The notes: generated by a model not told the origin, from the sequence alone. 64,000 nt of DNA from an uncultured Sphingomonadales bacterium (GCA_947499155.1 CANMND010000001.1:597241-661240), one strand, 5' to 3'. Positions 18,194-27,005 are shown, counted from the first letter of the stretch. Made by a program: numbers and translations.

Positions 18194-19729
18194 ATGCGTT
18201 CCCTTCGTACGCTTATCCTGACCTTTCATGGTCTCATGCGCCTGATCTGGAAGGTTTTGCCGCTTTTTACAGCCCTAACCGGCTACCTGCTGTTTGCCCC
18301 GCCTATCTGGCTTGGAGCCATTTTTGCTTTTGTTTTGGGCATTGCAGGCGTGTTAGCCAAATATGCCGCCGCGCAGTTTGAACGCCCTGTCACGCATGGC
18401 TCTGCCCGTTTCGCGAGCCTTGCTGACGCACGCAAAGGTAAACTGCTACGCCGGAGCGGCCTTATCCTGGGCCGCAAAAGTGGCCGTATGCTCCGTTATT
18501 CTGGTGATGGTCACTTGCTGACCTTTGCCCCAACGCGCAGTGGTAAAGGCGTGGGCTGCGTGATTCCAAACCTGTTGGATTACCCTGGTTCCGTTGTGGT
18601 CACGGATATTAAAGGCGAAAACAGTGCTATTACGCGCGCCTACCGTGAAAGCCTTGGCCCCGTTTATGAGCTGGCCCCGCTTGGCGGCACAAAGGGCAAT
18701 GCGGCCACCTATAACCCGCTTGATTTCATCCGCATTGATACCCCTTATGAGGTGGATGATGCCCGCCTTGTGGCTGAAATGCTGGTGGTGCCTGAGCATT
18801 CGCAGGCCAACCACTGGGAGCGTGAAGCCCGCACCCTGATTACCGGTCTTTTGTTATACATCCGCCATGACTGGGATATCCTCAGCCAAAACCTTGGTAC
18901 CCTGCGCGACTTTTTAATGCAAGACGCGGAAGAGTTTGAACTGCTGCTTGCCAAAATGGCCGCCAGCAAACAGGAAAACGTCTCGCGCATTGCTCGTGGC
19001 TTTAGCCAGAAAGAGGCTAAAGAACGCTCAGCGGTGATTTCAACCGCGCAAGGTGCAACGGAACTGTTTGAAAGCCCTGAGCTGCGTTCAGCCACGGAAA
19101 TATCATCTTTCACCTTTGAAAGCCTGAAGGATGAAGTGGCCACGGTGTTCATCATCGTGCCACCCGAATATCTGGAGGCTTACCGCTCCTTCCTGCGGAT
19201 GATGACGGGGCTGGCCACCGTGGCCATGACCCGCAATGCCGCCAAGCCCAAACACCCTGTTTTGTTCCTACTGGATGAGTTGCCAGCCCTTGGCTATATG
19301 CGCCCGATTGAAGAAGGCATTGGCTATCTGGCAGGGTACGGCGCAAAACTATGGCTATTTGTGCAGGACCTGGACCAGCTTCAGAAAACCTACCCTAAAG
19401 CACGGTCAATGATCGCCAACTGCGCCGTGCGCCAGGCCTTTAACGTGCAAGACCCCGACACGGCCAAGCTGTTATCAGATATGCTGGGGACAGCCACCGT
19501 GCGGATGCAGTCGCAGGGGCAAACCTCACCCTTACCGTTTAAGCTGATTTCTGGAGCCTTTCATTCAGGCGTTTTTGAAGGGGCACGGCCCTTGATGACC
19601 ACGGGCGAGATACTCACCATGCCAGCCAAGGAACAACTATTGTTCGTACAAGGCCTGCCCGCTATCCGTGCCCGCAAAATCCGTTATTTCGATTGGCGGG
19701 AGTGGAAGCTAAAGAAACGCTGCAAATAA
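18194..19729 (+). CDS. VirD4/TraG-like coupling ATPase (first of two in this block)
   Basis: I start at the ATG at 18194, behind GGAGG, rather than at an upstream ATG at 18146. The protein has N-terminal hydrophobic helices (about residues 8-60), the Walker A region FAPTRSGKGVGCVIPN, VVVTDIKGEN, and Walker B LFLLDELPALG. VirD4-type proteins dock relaxase-bound DNA to a type IV secretion channel and drive transfer. It shares clear similarity with the second copy at 25361-26935 but has a shorter N-terminus and different C-terminus. It is divergent from the restriction-type operon. No VirB genes accompany it, so transfer would need a helper channel. Confidence 0.92.
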   Translation: MRSLRTLILTFHGLMRLIWKVLPLFTALTGYLLFAPPIWLGAIFAFVLGIAGVLAKYAAAQFERPVTHGSARFASLADARKGKLLRRSGLILGRKSGRMLRYSGDGHLLTFAPTRSGKGVGCVIPNLLDYPGSVVVTDIKGENSAITRAYRESLGPVYELAPLGGTKGNAATYNPLDFIRIDTPYEVDDARLVAEMLVVPEHSQANHWEREARTLITGLLLYIRHDWDILSQNLGTLRDFLMQDAEEFELLLAKMAASKQENVSRIARGFSQKEAKERSAVISTAQGATELFESPELRSATEISSFTFESLKDEVATVFIIVPPEYLEAYRSFLRMMTGLATVAMTRNAAKPKHPVLFLLDELPALGYMRPIEEGIGYLAGYGAKLWLFVQDLDQLQKTYPKARSMIANCAVRQAFNVQDPDTAKLLSDMLGTATVRMQSQGQTSPLPFKLISGAFHSGVFEGARPLMTTGEILTMPAKEQLLFVQGLPAIRARKIRYFDWREWKLKKRCK

Positions 19730-19802
19730 ACATGCGCTTCTTAAAATACTGCCATTGGTATATTATATAAATATATTACAACCGAAAATCAGGAGACTTA
19801 CA

Positions 19803-20051
19803 TTGAGTAAAGGGCGAGACAGAATGGTCTATAAAGGGCCAGACGGAGAATGGAAAAACAAAAGAAACGATGCCTCAATAGCTGGGTCATCTCACAAAAC
19901 CCAAAAAGAAGCTGAAGCCGCAGCTCGCGATATGCTGAAGAAGTCTGGCGGTGGTGAGCTAACAACAAAAGGCCGCGATGGCAAAATTCGGAGCAAGGAT
20001 ACCATTGCTCCAGGTAACGATCCAAACCCACCAAAAGACACCGAAAATTAG
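19803..20051 (+). CDS. DUF2188 family small protein
   Basis: The start is a TTG at 19803, eight bases after AGGAG; the upstream ATG at 19755 lacks a ribosome site. The resulting 82-residue basic protein has the DUF2188 pattern: a strand GPDGEWKNK, SHKTQKEAEAAARDMLKKSG, then GRDGKIRSKDTI and the terminal GNDPNPPKD. These proteins have no established function and are frequent on mobile elements. It lies between the coupling ATPase (same strand) and the convergent relaxase gene, with 15 bp to the latter's stop. Confidence 0.8.
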   Translation: MSKGRDRMVYKGPDGEWKNKRNDASIAGSSHKTQKEAEAAARDMLKKSGGGELTTKGRDGKIRSKDTIAPGNDPNPPKDTEN

Positions 20052-20066
20052 GGCGAATGGGACCAA

Positions 20067-21755
20067 TCACAATCCCCTGTCCCGACTTCGCTCAAGTTCG
20101 CGGCGGCGCTTCATGTAGCGGTCGCGGGCGCGGAGTAGGTCGAGTTTTCTATCTTCCGCAAGACTGCTTTCCATGATGGCCTTTTCCGTTACGCGGGACA
20201 GGGCCTTTTTCCTGCGAATGACTTTATCGCGAATGATGGCTTTCAGCTCAAACGGGACATCGGTTCTGAGCTTCATCATCTCAAAATCATTCAGCGCGAT
20301 ATTCAGGGCGCGGCGGTTGGCTTCAATCCTATCTCTATGGTGGCCTAGTTTAAGCTGTTGTTCGCGCCAACGCTGGCGCTTTTGGTCCAGATAACGGAAG
20401 GCCCATTTGGCCTTTTTGCGCTCCTGGTTTTCCTTACCTAGCAGGCTGCGCCCCTTCATGCGCCCTAAAAGGGCTGGGTTCTCTTTTATCATGCGCTCGG
20501 CATCTTTAATGCCGTAGCTGGCTTCCAGCTTCTGCCAGCGCTCGATTGCTTTTTCAGGCTCGCGGAATATGGCCACAATGCTTTCGGTAAATCCCTGCTG
20601 TGCCTTTTGGGCGCGGCGTTCATAATCAGGCTCAACTTTCTGAAGCCAAGCCTTTTCACGTTCCAGCCGCGTTAGGCGACGCTCGTTGGCGCGGTAAACT
20701 GCTTCAACCCCTGACCAATAGCGATAATCCCAATCGGCGGCCTCAAGCTCCCGCACGGGATCACCACGTTTCTGGTACACTGCCTTTTGCGCTTCATAAA
20801 CGCGCTCAGCCCGTTTTCGTTCAGCCGGTGTCATGGCATCATAGCCTGGGATGTTTGCTTCTGGTGCGTCCCCTCGTGCCAGTTCTTTCAAGCGGGCGGC
20901 CATATAGGTATCAAAATGCTGGCCAAAGCGATCTTCTAGCTCAGCCAGACGCACCCCTTTCCCCATTTGTGAAAGTTTGGCGAAGCGGTCGCCGTTGGTC
21001 AGTACCAGCCCTTGCCCCTTGCGTTCCAGAAACACACCCTGAGCGCCAAGGCGGGCGGTTAGGTCATCCCAGTCTTTGGCGTTATAGAAATGGCCCTGAA
21101 CTTTTTCACGCAGGGCTTTCACTTGGGCCTTATCCATTGCGATCTGCGGGGTGCGGCCTTCGCGCTTCGCCTGCCAATACTCCCCTTCTGGCACTTGGCC
21201 TGGTTGCTCATGCTTTAGGGCTTCCACCAGATCAAAATCATCTACCCGTTCTTTATCGCGGATGTGTTCTTTTTCGAGCGGGATATTGAGCCCGCGCTCA
21301 CGGGCAATATCACGGCACAGCTCGGTCAGTTTGCGGCCGTCATTATGACGATCAAACGCCTTACCTGTTTGCGGGTGTACACGGTTAATCAGGAAGTGCA
21401 TATGGGGGTGCTTGGTATCTTTATGGGCATAGATCATCATTTGGTGTTCGGTCAGCCCCATGCGCTCAATCGCCTCATCTGCAATTTCCCGCATTACTTC
21501 TGGTGGGACTTTGCCACGCCTTGCGTCCTTTGGGTCAAAAGACAGAACAAAATGATAGGTGGGCTTTTTACAGCGTAGGTTTTGGGCTGCGGTTGCCTCC
21601 ATTATGGTGGCGGCGGCAACAGGGTCTCTGGTTTCTAGGTTACGAACCTCAAACCAGTCTACGCGGTCTGGGGACTGCCCCTTGGTGCGCCCAGCCAGGT
21701 AAAGCGCTGAGGCTTTAAAACTTGAAGGTTGCTTGGCTGGTATTTTGAAACGCAT
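20067..21755 (-). CDS. Relaxase/mobilization nuclease (MobA/VirD2 type)
   Basis: This 562-residue protein has an N-terminal relaxase domain (residues about 1-200) with YHFVLSFDP, the metal-binding HKDTKHPHMHFLINRV (three-histidine motif) and a helix RKLTELCRDIARERG. A long charged, probably coiled-coil, C-terminal region follows (residues 250-562). It nicks the transfer origin and stays attached to the DNA end for transfer. The catalytic tyrosine cannot be assigned with certainty. It lies 10 bp downstream of mobC in one operon. The candidate oriT is upstream of mobC at 22273-22679. Confidence 0.9.
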   Translation of the reverse strand: MRFKIPAKQPSSFKASALYLAGRTKGQSPDRVDWFEVRNLETRDPVAAATIMEATAAQNLRCKKPTYHFVLSFDPKDARRGKVPPEVMREIADEAIERMGLTEHQMMIYAHKDTKHPHMHFLINRVHPQTGKAFDRHNDGRKLTELCRDIARERGLNIPLEKEHIRDKERVDDFDLVEALKHEQPGQVPEGEYWQAKREGRTPQIAMDKAQVKALREKVQGHFYNAKDWDDLTARLGAQGVFLERKGQGLVLTNGDRFAKLSQMGKGVRLAELEDRFGQHFDTYMAARLKELARGDAPEANIPGYDAMTPAERKRAERVYEAQKAVYQKRGDPVRELEAADWDYRYWSGVEAVYRANERRLTRLEREKAWLQKVEPDYERRAQKAQQGFTESIVAIFREPEKAIERWQKLEASYGIKDAERMIKENPALLGRMKGRSLLGKENQERKKAKWAFRYLDQKRQRWREQQLKLGHHRDRIEANRRALNIALNDFEMMKLRTDVPFELKAIIRDKVIRRKKALSRVTEKAIMESSLAEDRKLDLLRARDRYMKRRRELERSRDRGL

Positions 21756-21765
21756 GGATCAGCCC

Positions 21766-22272
21766 TTACTCCTTGCCACCCGATAAGGCATCTTCCAGTG
21801 GCCTCAAGGCCAGCTTGATAGACTGTATGGCAAAGGTCCGTTCCTCGGCTTCGATATCTGATCCGCTGTTTGCTTTTCGTGCCAAACCGTTAATTGCATG
21901 GCCTGCGCCATTAAGGGGTTCAAGCTGGGCTTCCATAACCTCGGTCAAGTCGGTGCGGCCTATCAGCTTTTCAACCAATTGGCCGCCAATATACCGCGCC
22001 CATTTGATATAGCCTTCATTGCCAGTGGCATCGGCAAGCTGGCGGAAATTTGTGGCAATAGATTGCAGCTCGTAAATGAGCTTTTCAAATACAAGGTTGG
22101 TAACGGGTTTGGACCTGGGTCGTTTGCCTAAAATGGTCGTACGAGCATAAGGGCCTGCCAACATACCAGCGGCGCGGGCCATGTCTTCCACACGCGCATA
22201 TTCCTCTGCCGTGAGCCTTACACTCAGCACACGGTTGCGCTGGTCTTCAGGAGCCTTTTTAGGACGCGCCAT
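21766..22272 (-). CDS. mobC: MobC-like relaxosome accessory protein
   Basis: I start at the ATG at 22272 (MARPKKAPEDQR), seven bases after GGAAG; an earlier ATG at 22335 has no support. The N-terminal part, VLSVRLTAEEYARVEDMARAAG followed by ARTTILGKR, is the ribbon-helix-helix-like DNA-binding region of MobC proteins, and LIYELQSIATNFRQLADA matches the conserved helical core. MobC proteins bind next to oriT and help the relaxase open the DNA. It is the first gene of the mobC-relaxase operon. Confidence 0.85.
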   Translation of the reverse strand: MARPKKAPEDQRNRVLSVRLTAEEYARVEDMARAAGMLAGPYARTTILGKRPRSKPVTNLVFEKLIYELQSIATNFRQLADATGNEGYIKWARYIGGQLVEKLIGRTDLTEVMEAQLEPLNGAGHAINGLARKANSGSDIEAEERTFAIQSIKLALRPLEDALSGGKE

Positions 22273-22679
22273 GATCATTCTTCCATGCCGTTTAGCGAAG
22301 CGCTGGCATGGCCACTTTAGCCTGCTGCCAAGCACAAGATGCCCTGTGAGCCTATTTGCTGGCTTGAGACCTCCCCTAATCGTCAGAGGGGGATGGTCGA
22401 ATGCCTAAAGGACCTTTTCGCAAGAAAACTCAAAGCCATTCAGGCTAAAGAGTTTTTGTATGCAAAAATGCATCTTGCTGTCAGCCTGAGCTGCCAGGCA
22501 CCTCTGCCTTTTATGAAATATATCAATAATTCCAATACTATAAACGATAATGACACTCTATAATACGCATACAAAAACAGTAAAAGGCAACAACACACAG
22601 CAAGCCACAATACCGGCCATAACGGCGCAACACCGTCAGGAATGATATGGCGAAAGTAGCTGACAGATGGCCAGACTGC
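22273..22679. other. Non-coding interval with candidate oriT
   Basis: This 407-bp stretch upstream of mobC holds no supportable gene. It contains a perfect 12-bp inverted repeat, GTTTTTGTATGC at 22452-22463 and GCATACAAAAAC at 22567-22578, a small hairpin AGGCA-CCTC-TGCCT at 22496-22509 and an A+T-rich core around 22515-22590. Position next to mobC and the presence of inverted repeats fit a transfer origin, but no nic consensus was recognised. Confidence 0.45.
22452..22578. repeat. Perfect 12-bp inverted repeat flanking an A+T-rich core
   Basis: GTTTTTGTATGC (22452-22463) and its exact reverse complement GCATACAAAAAC (22567-22578) flank 103 bp. A 12-bp perfect match at this distance is unlikely by chance in so short an interval. 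It could bind MobC or relaxase, or be the footprint of an excised small element. Confidence 0.6.
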
Positions 22680-23504
22680 CTACAAAAGGCTTAGTTGATC
22701 GTCATGTGGCGGGTGGAATGTGCCTATAATTACGTAAGGGTTCGGCGCACCCATTTTGTGAAATTTATAGGTAGTTCCCAAAAACAAATGCAGGTCCTTG
22801 GTCTTCGCAAAATCGTCAAAATATTTTTCTTTTACCTTCTGAACAGCATATTCTTCACCGCCTTTTTTTAGGCACCCCCAATAGAGCTGACCTATCTCCC
22901 AATCTTCGATCATGAGCTTGCTAAGCTTCCCCTGATCATCGCGGAAACGATATGAAAACTTATATGGGAGTTTTGGCATGACCTTCTCATTTGAAGCTGG
23001 GGCATCCGCGAAAAGAGACCCCTGTTTTAAAGCTTCTTTCGCTGCATCTTCTCGGCTTGCTTCCCAAGCATCTGACACCTTCTCGGATGTGACCTCTAAG
23101 ATTTCTGAAGGCTTAAAAATGGCGAGGGAAAATTCATCATTTTTTGCGCCATCGATGACTTCCTGAAGGTTCGTAAAAACCTTGTTATTCCCCAAAATAA
23201 ACCTTTTCCGTTCATCCCAGTCCCTACGGTGACCCGTTGAAATGACCTCTCCCAAAGCAATGTCATCAATGTTGATAGGCCGATAGCTCTCAGGGCGAGA
23301 GTCACTTGGGTTCTTTTCCAGATCAATTTCGATCCATTGGTACTTTTTATATTTCTGTTCATCGCCCAGAAAGCGGAATGGTGACGGATAGATGCGAACC
23401 CATGAGCCATCTTCACGAAACCCTGCTGTGCAAACAAGCTCAATGTATTTTTTTGATAATGTCGGGTATGTTTTTACCGCAATTAATACACGCTCTTTCG
23501 CCAC
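22680..23504 (-). CDS. Uncharacterised 274-residue protein paired with DUF488
   Basis: The gene starts at a GTG behind AGGGGGAAGG. The N-terminus (VLIAVKTYPTLSKKYIELVC, then GSWVRIYPSPFR) is a conserved pattern I associate with proteins found next to DUF488 genes, but I know of no proven function. There are no membrane segments. The sequence is rich in Lys, Glu and aromatic residues and ends in a beta-rich part (LFLGTTYKFHKMG, PYVIIGTFHPP). It follows the DUF488 gene by 12 bp on the same strand, so the two are almost certainly one transcription unit and possibly one system. Confidence 0.75.
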   Translation of the reverse strand: MAKERVLIAVKTYPTLSKKYIELVCTAGFREDGSWVRIYPSPFRFLGDEQKYKKYQWIEIDLEKNPSDSRPESYRPINIDDIALGEVISTGHRRDWDERKRFILGNNKVFTNLQEVIDGAKNDEFSLAIFKPSEILEVTSEKVSDAWEASREDAAKEALKQGSLFADAPASNEKVMPKLPYKFSYRFRDDQGKLSKLMIEDWEIGQLYWGCLKKGGEEYAVQKVKEKYFDDFAKTKDLHLFLGTTYKFHKMGAPNPYVIIGTFHPPHDDQLSLL

Positions 23505-23516
23505 ACGACCTTCCCC

Positions 23517-24425
23517 CTAGATATGCACGACTTCATATTTCCAGCCAGGAAGACGCTCAACAGCCTTAGCAACACGGCCTCGGTGGCACATACATGACTC
23601 CGCCTCGAAACAAGTCATCGCAACTCGCCCCTTTGCTTCGACAAGCTCAGCAAGAGCCTTCAAGGCTTTCTCGTTGTCTTTCAAAACCGTCTCTTCGTAC
23701 TCATCAAAGAGCACCCGATAATCATGCTCGGTTTTCAGTTCTTTTCGTTTCTCTGAAACGATGCCCAACTCAGGCATGTGCAAATATTCAATACCCAGCT
23801 TCTCAAGGGTCTCTGATAGGGTTCCCTTTGAAAAACCGTACTTGCGGCTGAGCGGGTTTTTGCGAACATCAACAAGTAACTTCACATCATTCATGATGAG
23901 GCGGTTTAGGTAGTTCTCAAACGAGTTACCTTCATAGCCAATGGTATAGAGAACATGCCCTGAAGCTGTGGGCTCCTGCGCTTTAATTTCAGCCAGCTCA
24001 TCAGCCGTCATAAGCTTTGCAGCGATTTCACTTTTAATCGCATAGTAAGGGTGTTTTTTGTAAACTTCACGAACCAGGTCATTACCTTTTGTCTCGCGAT
24101 ATTTGTCTGCAAAAAGCGAAATTTTCCGCTGGTCACTCTCATCCAACATGCCAATAAAATCATGGTCCTGAGAGATAACCCAGCCATCGTCGGCGGCCAG
24201 GATGCCTTCTTGGACCAGCTTCCGGCGGTCAGCGTATGACTGGAAAGAAAAGCAGCCAAATTTGTAAGGAACAAATTCATAGCTTTTGTCTTTTTGGCAC
24301 ATCTTGGTGAACAGAAATAAATATTTCTGCAAATTAACGTTCGACAGATTGCCGCCAAAGGCTTGTAAAACGCCAAGCAAAACCTTCTGTCTGTAAAATA
24401 ACTTCATATTACTAATACTTTTCAT
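23517..24425 (-). CDS. DUF488 protein with an additional N-terminal domain
   Basis: This 302-residue protein has two parts. The N-terminal ~150 residues (YRQKVLLGVLQAFGGNLSN, FLFTKMCQ, FVPYKFGCFSFQSYADRRKL) resemble helical domains that precede DUF488 in some proteins and have no known activity. The C-terminal ~150 residues are DUF488: YTIGYEGNSFENYLNRL, LLVDVRKNPLSRKYGFSK, and the Cys-containing CFEAESCMCHRGRVA. The clustered cysteines and histidine suggest metal binding. An ATG at 24407 is an alternative start. DUF488 genes often occur in mobile or defence regions; this is context, not proof of function. Confidence 0.8.
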   Translation of the reverse strand: MKSISNMKLFYRQKVLLGVLQAFGGNLSNVNLQKYLFLFTKMCQKDKSYEFVPYKFGCFSFQSYADRRKLVQEGILAADDGWVISQDHDFIGMLDESDQRKISLFADKYRETKGNDLVREVYKKHPYYAIKSEIAAKLMTADELAEIKAQEPTASGHVLYTIGYEGNSFENYLNRLIMNDVKLLVDVRKNPLSRKYGFSKGTLSETLEKLGIEYLHMPELGIVSEKRKELKTEHDYRVLFDEYEETVLKDNEKALKALAELVEAKGRVAMTCFEAESCMCHRGRVAKAVERLPGWKYEVVHI

Positions 24426-24503
24426 ATCTTGATTGTAAGTGACTGAGGCAATTCTGTAAAAGGATACCTTGAAAGACTTCCTTCTCTGCCCAAGCCTTCA
24501 TCA

Positions 24504-24689
24504 CTAACCTGCCTTCATTTCAAATTTTGCAGCTTCGCGCACGGCTTTTAGGCGCTCTTTGTGCTCCTCGTCCGCATCTGCCATGAGCCTGAGCGCCGCA
24601 CGGATGACCTCGCTGGCATTGTTATAGAGGCCAGAATCAACCTTGCTGCGAACCATTTCTTCCAGTTTTGGCGTAAGTGAAATATGCAC
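24504..24689 (-). CDS. ParD-like antitoxin without a neighbouring toxin
   Basis: The start is a GTG at 24689, eight bases after GGAGG (an ATG at 24716 is less likely). The 61-residue product reads as a ParD/CC2985-type ribbon-helix-helix antitoxin: VHISLTPKLEEMVRSKVDSG, YNNASEVIRAALRLM and a charged C-terminal helix that would wrap a ParE toxin. Only 78 bp separate its stop from the DUF488 gene, so there is no room for a parE partner. It may be a solitary repressor or an anti-addiction antitoxin. Confidence 0.8.
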   Translation of the reverse strand: MHISLTPKLEEMVRSKVDSGLYNNASEVIRAALRLMADADEEHKERLKAVREAAKFEMKAG

Positions 24690-24807
24690 GGGGCAAACCT
24701 CCAAAATTTTTAGCATTATACAAACTTTGACAATCTATGTATATTTCATTCTCATGACCCGATGATTTTCGCGGCGTGATTGCCGCTTCTGATTGTAGGG
24801 TGGCATA

Positions 24808-25050
24808 TTGAAAGAGGAAACAAGGCATTCTGAAAGTACCGGCTGGTTAGCGTCTCTGCAGATCCAACTGGTCACGTCTTACCAAAAGCTTGCCCCTGAC
24901 TTCATCCGCGACCGCTGCCGTTATGAGCCTTCCTGCTCAGCTTATTCAAAACTAGCATTCAAAAAACATGGGGCCTGGAAGGGCCTTTTGATGACTTTAG
25001 GGCGGCTAAAGCGTTGTCGCCCGCCAAATGGTGGAGAGGATTACCCGTAA
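24808..25050 (+). CDS. yidD: YidD-like membrane protein insertion efficiency factor
   Basis: This 80-residue protein starts with TTG behind a TAGGG site. It carries the YidD pattern: a hydrophobic/amphipathic N-terminal helix (LQIQLVTSYQKLAPDF), RDRCRYEPSCSAYSKLAFKK with two conserved cysteines, and RLKRCRPPNGGEDYP with the third. YidD is normally a housekeeping protein coded between rnpA and yidC and helps insert membrane proteins. Here it lies among mobilization genes, next to a DUF4177-like protein and a coupling ATPase, so it is probably an element-borne extra copy. Confidence 0.9.
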   Translation: MKEETRHSESTGWLASLQIQLVTSYQKLAPDFIRDRCRYEPSCSAYSKLAFKKHGAWKGLLMTLGRLKRCRPPNGGEDYP

Positions 25051-25103
25051 AGCTCCCCCATACACATTCACGTTCACATATCCTGCTCAGGAAAGGACAT
25101 TCT

Positions 25104-25343
25104 ATGGAAAGGTATGAATATCGCTGCGTCAATGCACCCATTGGTATTGTGGTCCGTAAAGAAACCGACCGCGACCAGGCCATCAAAGCCTATGAGAATA
25201 TTATCAACCGAGAAGCGGCTGACGGTTGGGAATATGTGGGGATGGACAGCTACACCACGCACATCAAGCCAGGCTGCTTTACACTTGCCCCAGCCCAAAC
25301 GCAGGAAACCCATCGTATGCTGGTTTTCAAACGCCCCAAATAA
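25104..25343 (+). CDS. DUF4177-like small protein
   Basis: I start at the ATG at 25104, behind AGGAAAGG. The 79-residue product has the DUF4177 pattern of an N-terminal strand MERYEYRC, a helix DQAIKAYENIINREAADGWEYVG, and a C-terminal strand HRMLVFKRPK. The function of the family is unknown. It sits 17 bp upstream of the coupling ATPase in the same direction, probably in one operon with yidD. Confidence 0.7.
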   Translation: MERYEYRCVNAPIGIVVRKETDRDQAIKAYENIINREAADGWEYVGMDSYTTHIKPGCFTLAPAQTQETHRMLVFKRPK

Positions 25344-25360
25344 CCTAAAAGGGGCGCGTC

Positions 25361-26935
25361 ATGGAACCAGCTGTACTCGTATTTTTATTAGTGGGTGGCA
25401 TCGGTTTTGCCATATATCTATTTTACAGCATGAGGTCAGGATACAGGGAAGGCTATCAGCGCGGCCAGGCTGAAGCTGTAGCCAAAGGAGCCAAGCCTTG
25501 GGGTAAACCAATGTCCCATACCTTTGGCTCGGCCTATATCATGACCCCACAACAAATTGTTGATGCTGGCCTCGGCATGGCCCCCGAGACATTTCAGAAA
25601 CGGCTCAAAGACCATGATCTGGGATTTCTGATTTTGGGAATGACGCAATATCAGAAAAAATCAGCCGGTATTACGTTTGAGCGAGCTGGCCACCTGCTGA
25701 CCATTGCACCAACTCGTTCGGGCAAAGGTGTCTCGGCGGTTATTCCGAACCTGCTGTTTTATACAGGCTCTGTGGTGGTCAATGACATTAAGGGCGAGAA
25801 CTATGCCGTTACCGCAAGCTGGCGGCGCAAAATGGGCCATAACGTCCATATGCTTGCACCTTTTGCGGATGAGGACTTTGACGTTTTCAACAGCAGCCGC
25901 TGGAACCCGTTTGATATGCTGGTTGATAGTGATGATCCGTGGGAAGATTGCCGCTATATGGCGGAGCTTCTTGTACCGGATGAGCGCGAGAAAGATGATT
26001 TCTGGTCAAACGCTGCCCGCAATTTCCTCACTGGCCTGATCCTATATATTCACACTCAAAAGCCTGAACGGGAGCGTATGCTGGTGCTCATCCGTATTCT
26101 GCTTACCCAGAATGAGGCAGAGTTTTTGGAAACCCTGCGCGATATGGCGGAATGTGGTGACACCAATGTGGAACGCGCCGCCAATGTCATGTGGCGGGCT
26201 GACGATAAGGTGCGCGAAGGCATTTTAAGCACGCTCGATAGCCACCTGAGTTTTTTGGATAGCAAAAAGCTGGTGGCCTATACGCATGATTCCACCTTCA
26301 GATTCAAACAGCTCAAAGAAGAGCTGTTCTCGATTTACCTTATCCTGCCGCCTGAACGGCTGCGGACCTTTGCTCCCTTCGTGCGCCTCTTTATGGGCAT
26401 GGCCGCGCTTGAGATGAAGCGCACCCGCACAAAGCCAGAACAGCCCGTCCTGTTCATGATTGATGAATTTCCAGCAATGGGGCGCATGAGGGTGGTTGAA
26501 GAAGAAATTGCATACCTTGCCGGTTACGGCGTGAATCTGTGGCTCTTCGCTCAGGATTTAAAACAGATTGCCACCATCTATGGTGACAAGGCGCAAAGCA
26601 TCATCGCCAACTGTGCTGTAAAGCAATTTTTTGGTGTCTCCGATGTTGAGACAGCCCAGCTAGTCAGCATGATGTGCGGGGAAACCTCCATCCCGTCTAT
26701 TAGCTATTCCAGTGAACAAGGGCTTTCCATCAAGAATGGCAACCGCACCTTATCCTCTGGGGCTCGTCCGTTGCTCACGACAAATGAAGTGATGAGCCTG
26801 AATAAAGACACTCAGCTATTATTCTTCCAGGGGCAACAGGTCGTCATTGCAGGCAAGCTGAATTACCTGAACGACCCTTTATTCAAGGACGCGGACCAGA
26901 ACCCTATTTACAAAGAGAACCCGTTTCATTTTTAA
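25361..26935 (+). CDS. VirD4/TraG-like coupling ATPase (second copy)
   Basis: This 524-residue protein starts at the ATG behind AGGGG. It has one N-terminal membrane helix (VLVFLLVGGIGFAIYLFY), Walker A in IAPTRSGKGVSAVIPN, VVVNDIKGENYAV, and Walker B in LFMIDEFPAMG. Length and motifs match VirD4/TraG. It is a distant paralogue of the copy at 18194-19729, with which it shares the arrangement of motifs and the RPLLTTNEVM-like C-terminal block. With one relaxase and no VirB genes in this block, two coupling ATPases are more than expected; each may serve a different helper channel. Confidence 0.92.
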   Translation: MEPAVLVFLLVGGIGFAIYLFYSMRSGYREGYQRGQAEAVAKGAKPWGKPMSHTFGSAYIMTPQQIVDAGLGMAPETFQKRLKDHDLGFLILGMTQYQKKSAGITFERAGHLLTIAPTRSGKGVSAVIPNLLFYTGSVVVNDIKGENYAVTASWRRKMGHNVHMLAPFADEDFDVFNSSRWNPFDMLVDSDDPWEDCRYMAELLVPDEREKDDFWSNAARNFLTGLILYIHTQKPERERMLVLIRILLTQNEAEFLETLRDMAECGDTNVERAANVMWRADDKVREGILSTLDSHLSFLDSKKLVAYTHDSTFRFKQLKEELFSIYLILPPERLRTFAPFVRLFMGMAALEMKRTRTKPEQPVLFMIDEFPAMGRMRVVEEEIAYLAGYGVNLWLFAQDLKQIATIYGDKAQSIIANCAVKQFFGVSDVETAQLVSMMCGETSIPSISYSSEQGLSIKNGNRTLSSGARPLLTTNEVMSLNKDTQLLFFQGQQVVIAGKLNYLNDPLFKDADQNPIYKENPFHF

Positions 26936-26951
26936 AGACTCAAATTAAAGA

Positions 26952-26979
26952 CCGCACCGGCAACATTGAACCGGTGCGG
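26952..26979 (-). terminator. Terminator between the convergent coupling-ATPase and HTH genes
   Basis: The 9-bp inverted repeat CCGCACCGG / CCGGTGCGG with a 10-nt loop is followed on the minus strand by TCTTTAATTTG. It therefore mainly ends the leftward HTH gene and may also slow the rightward coupling-ATPase transcript. Confidence 0.7.
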
Positions 26980-27005
26980 GCCATACTCCCCCCAATTTAT
27001 AATAA

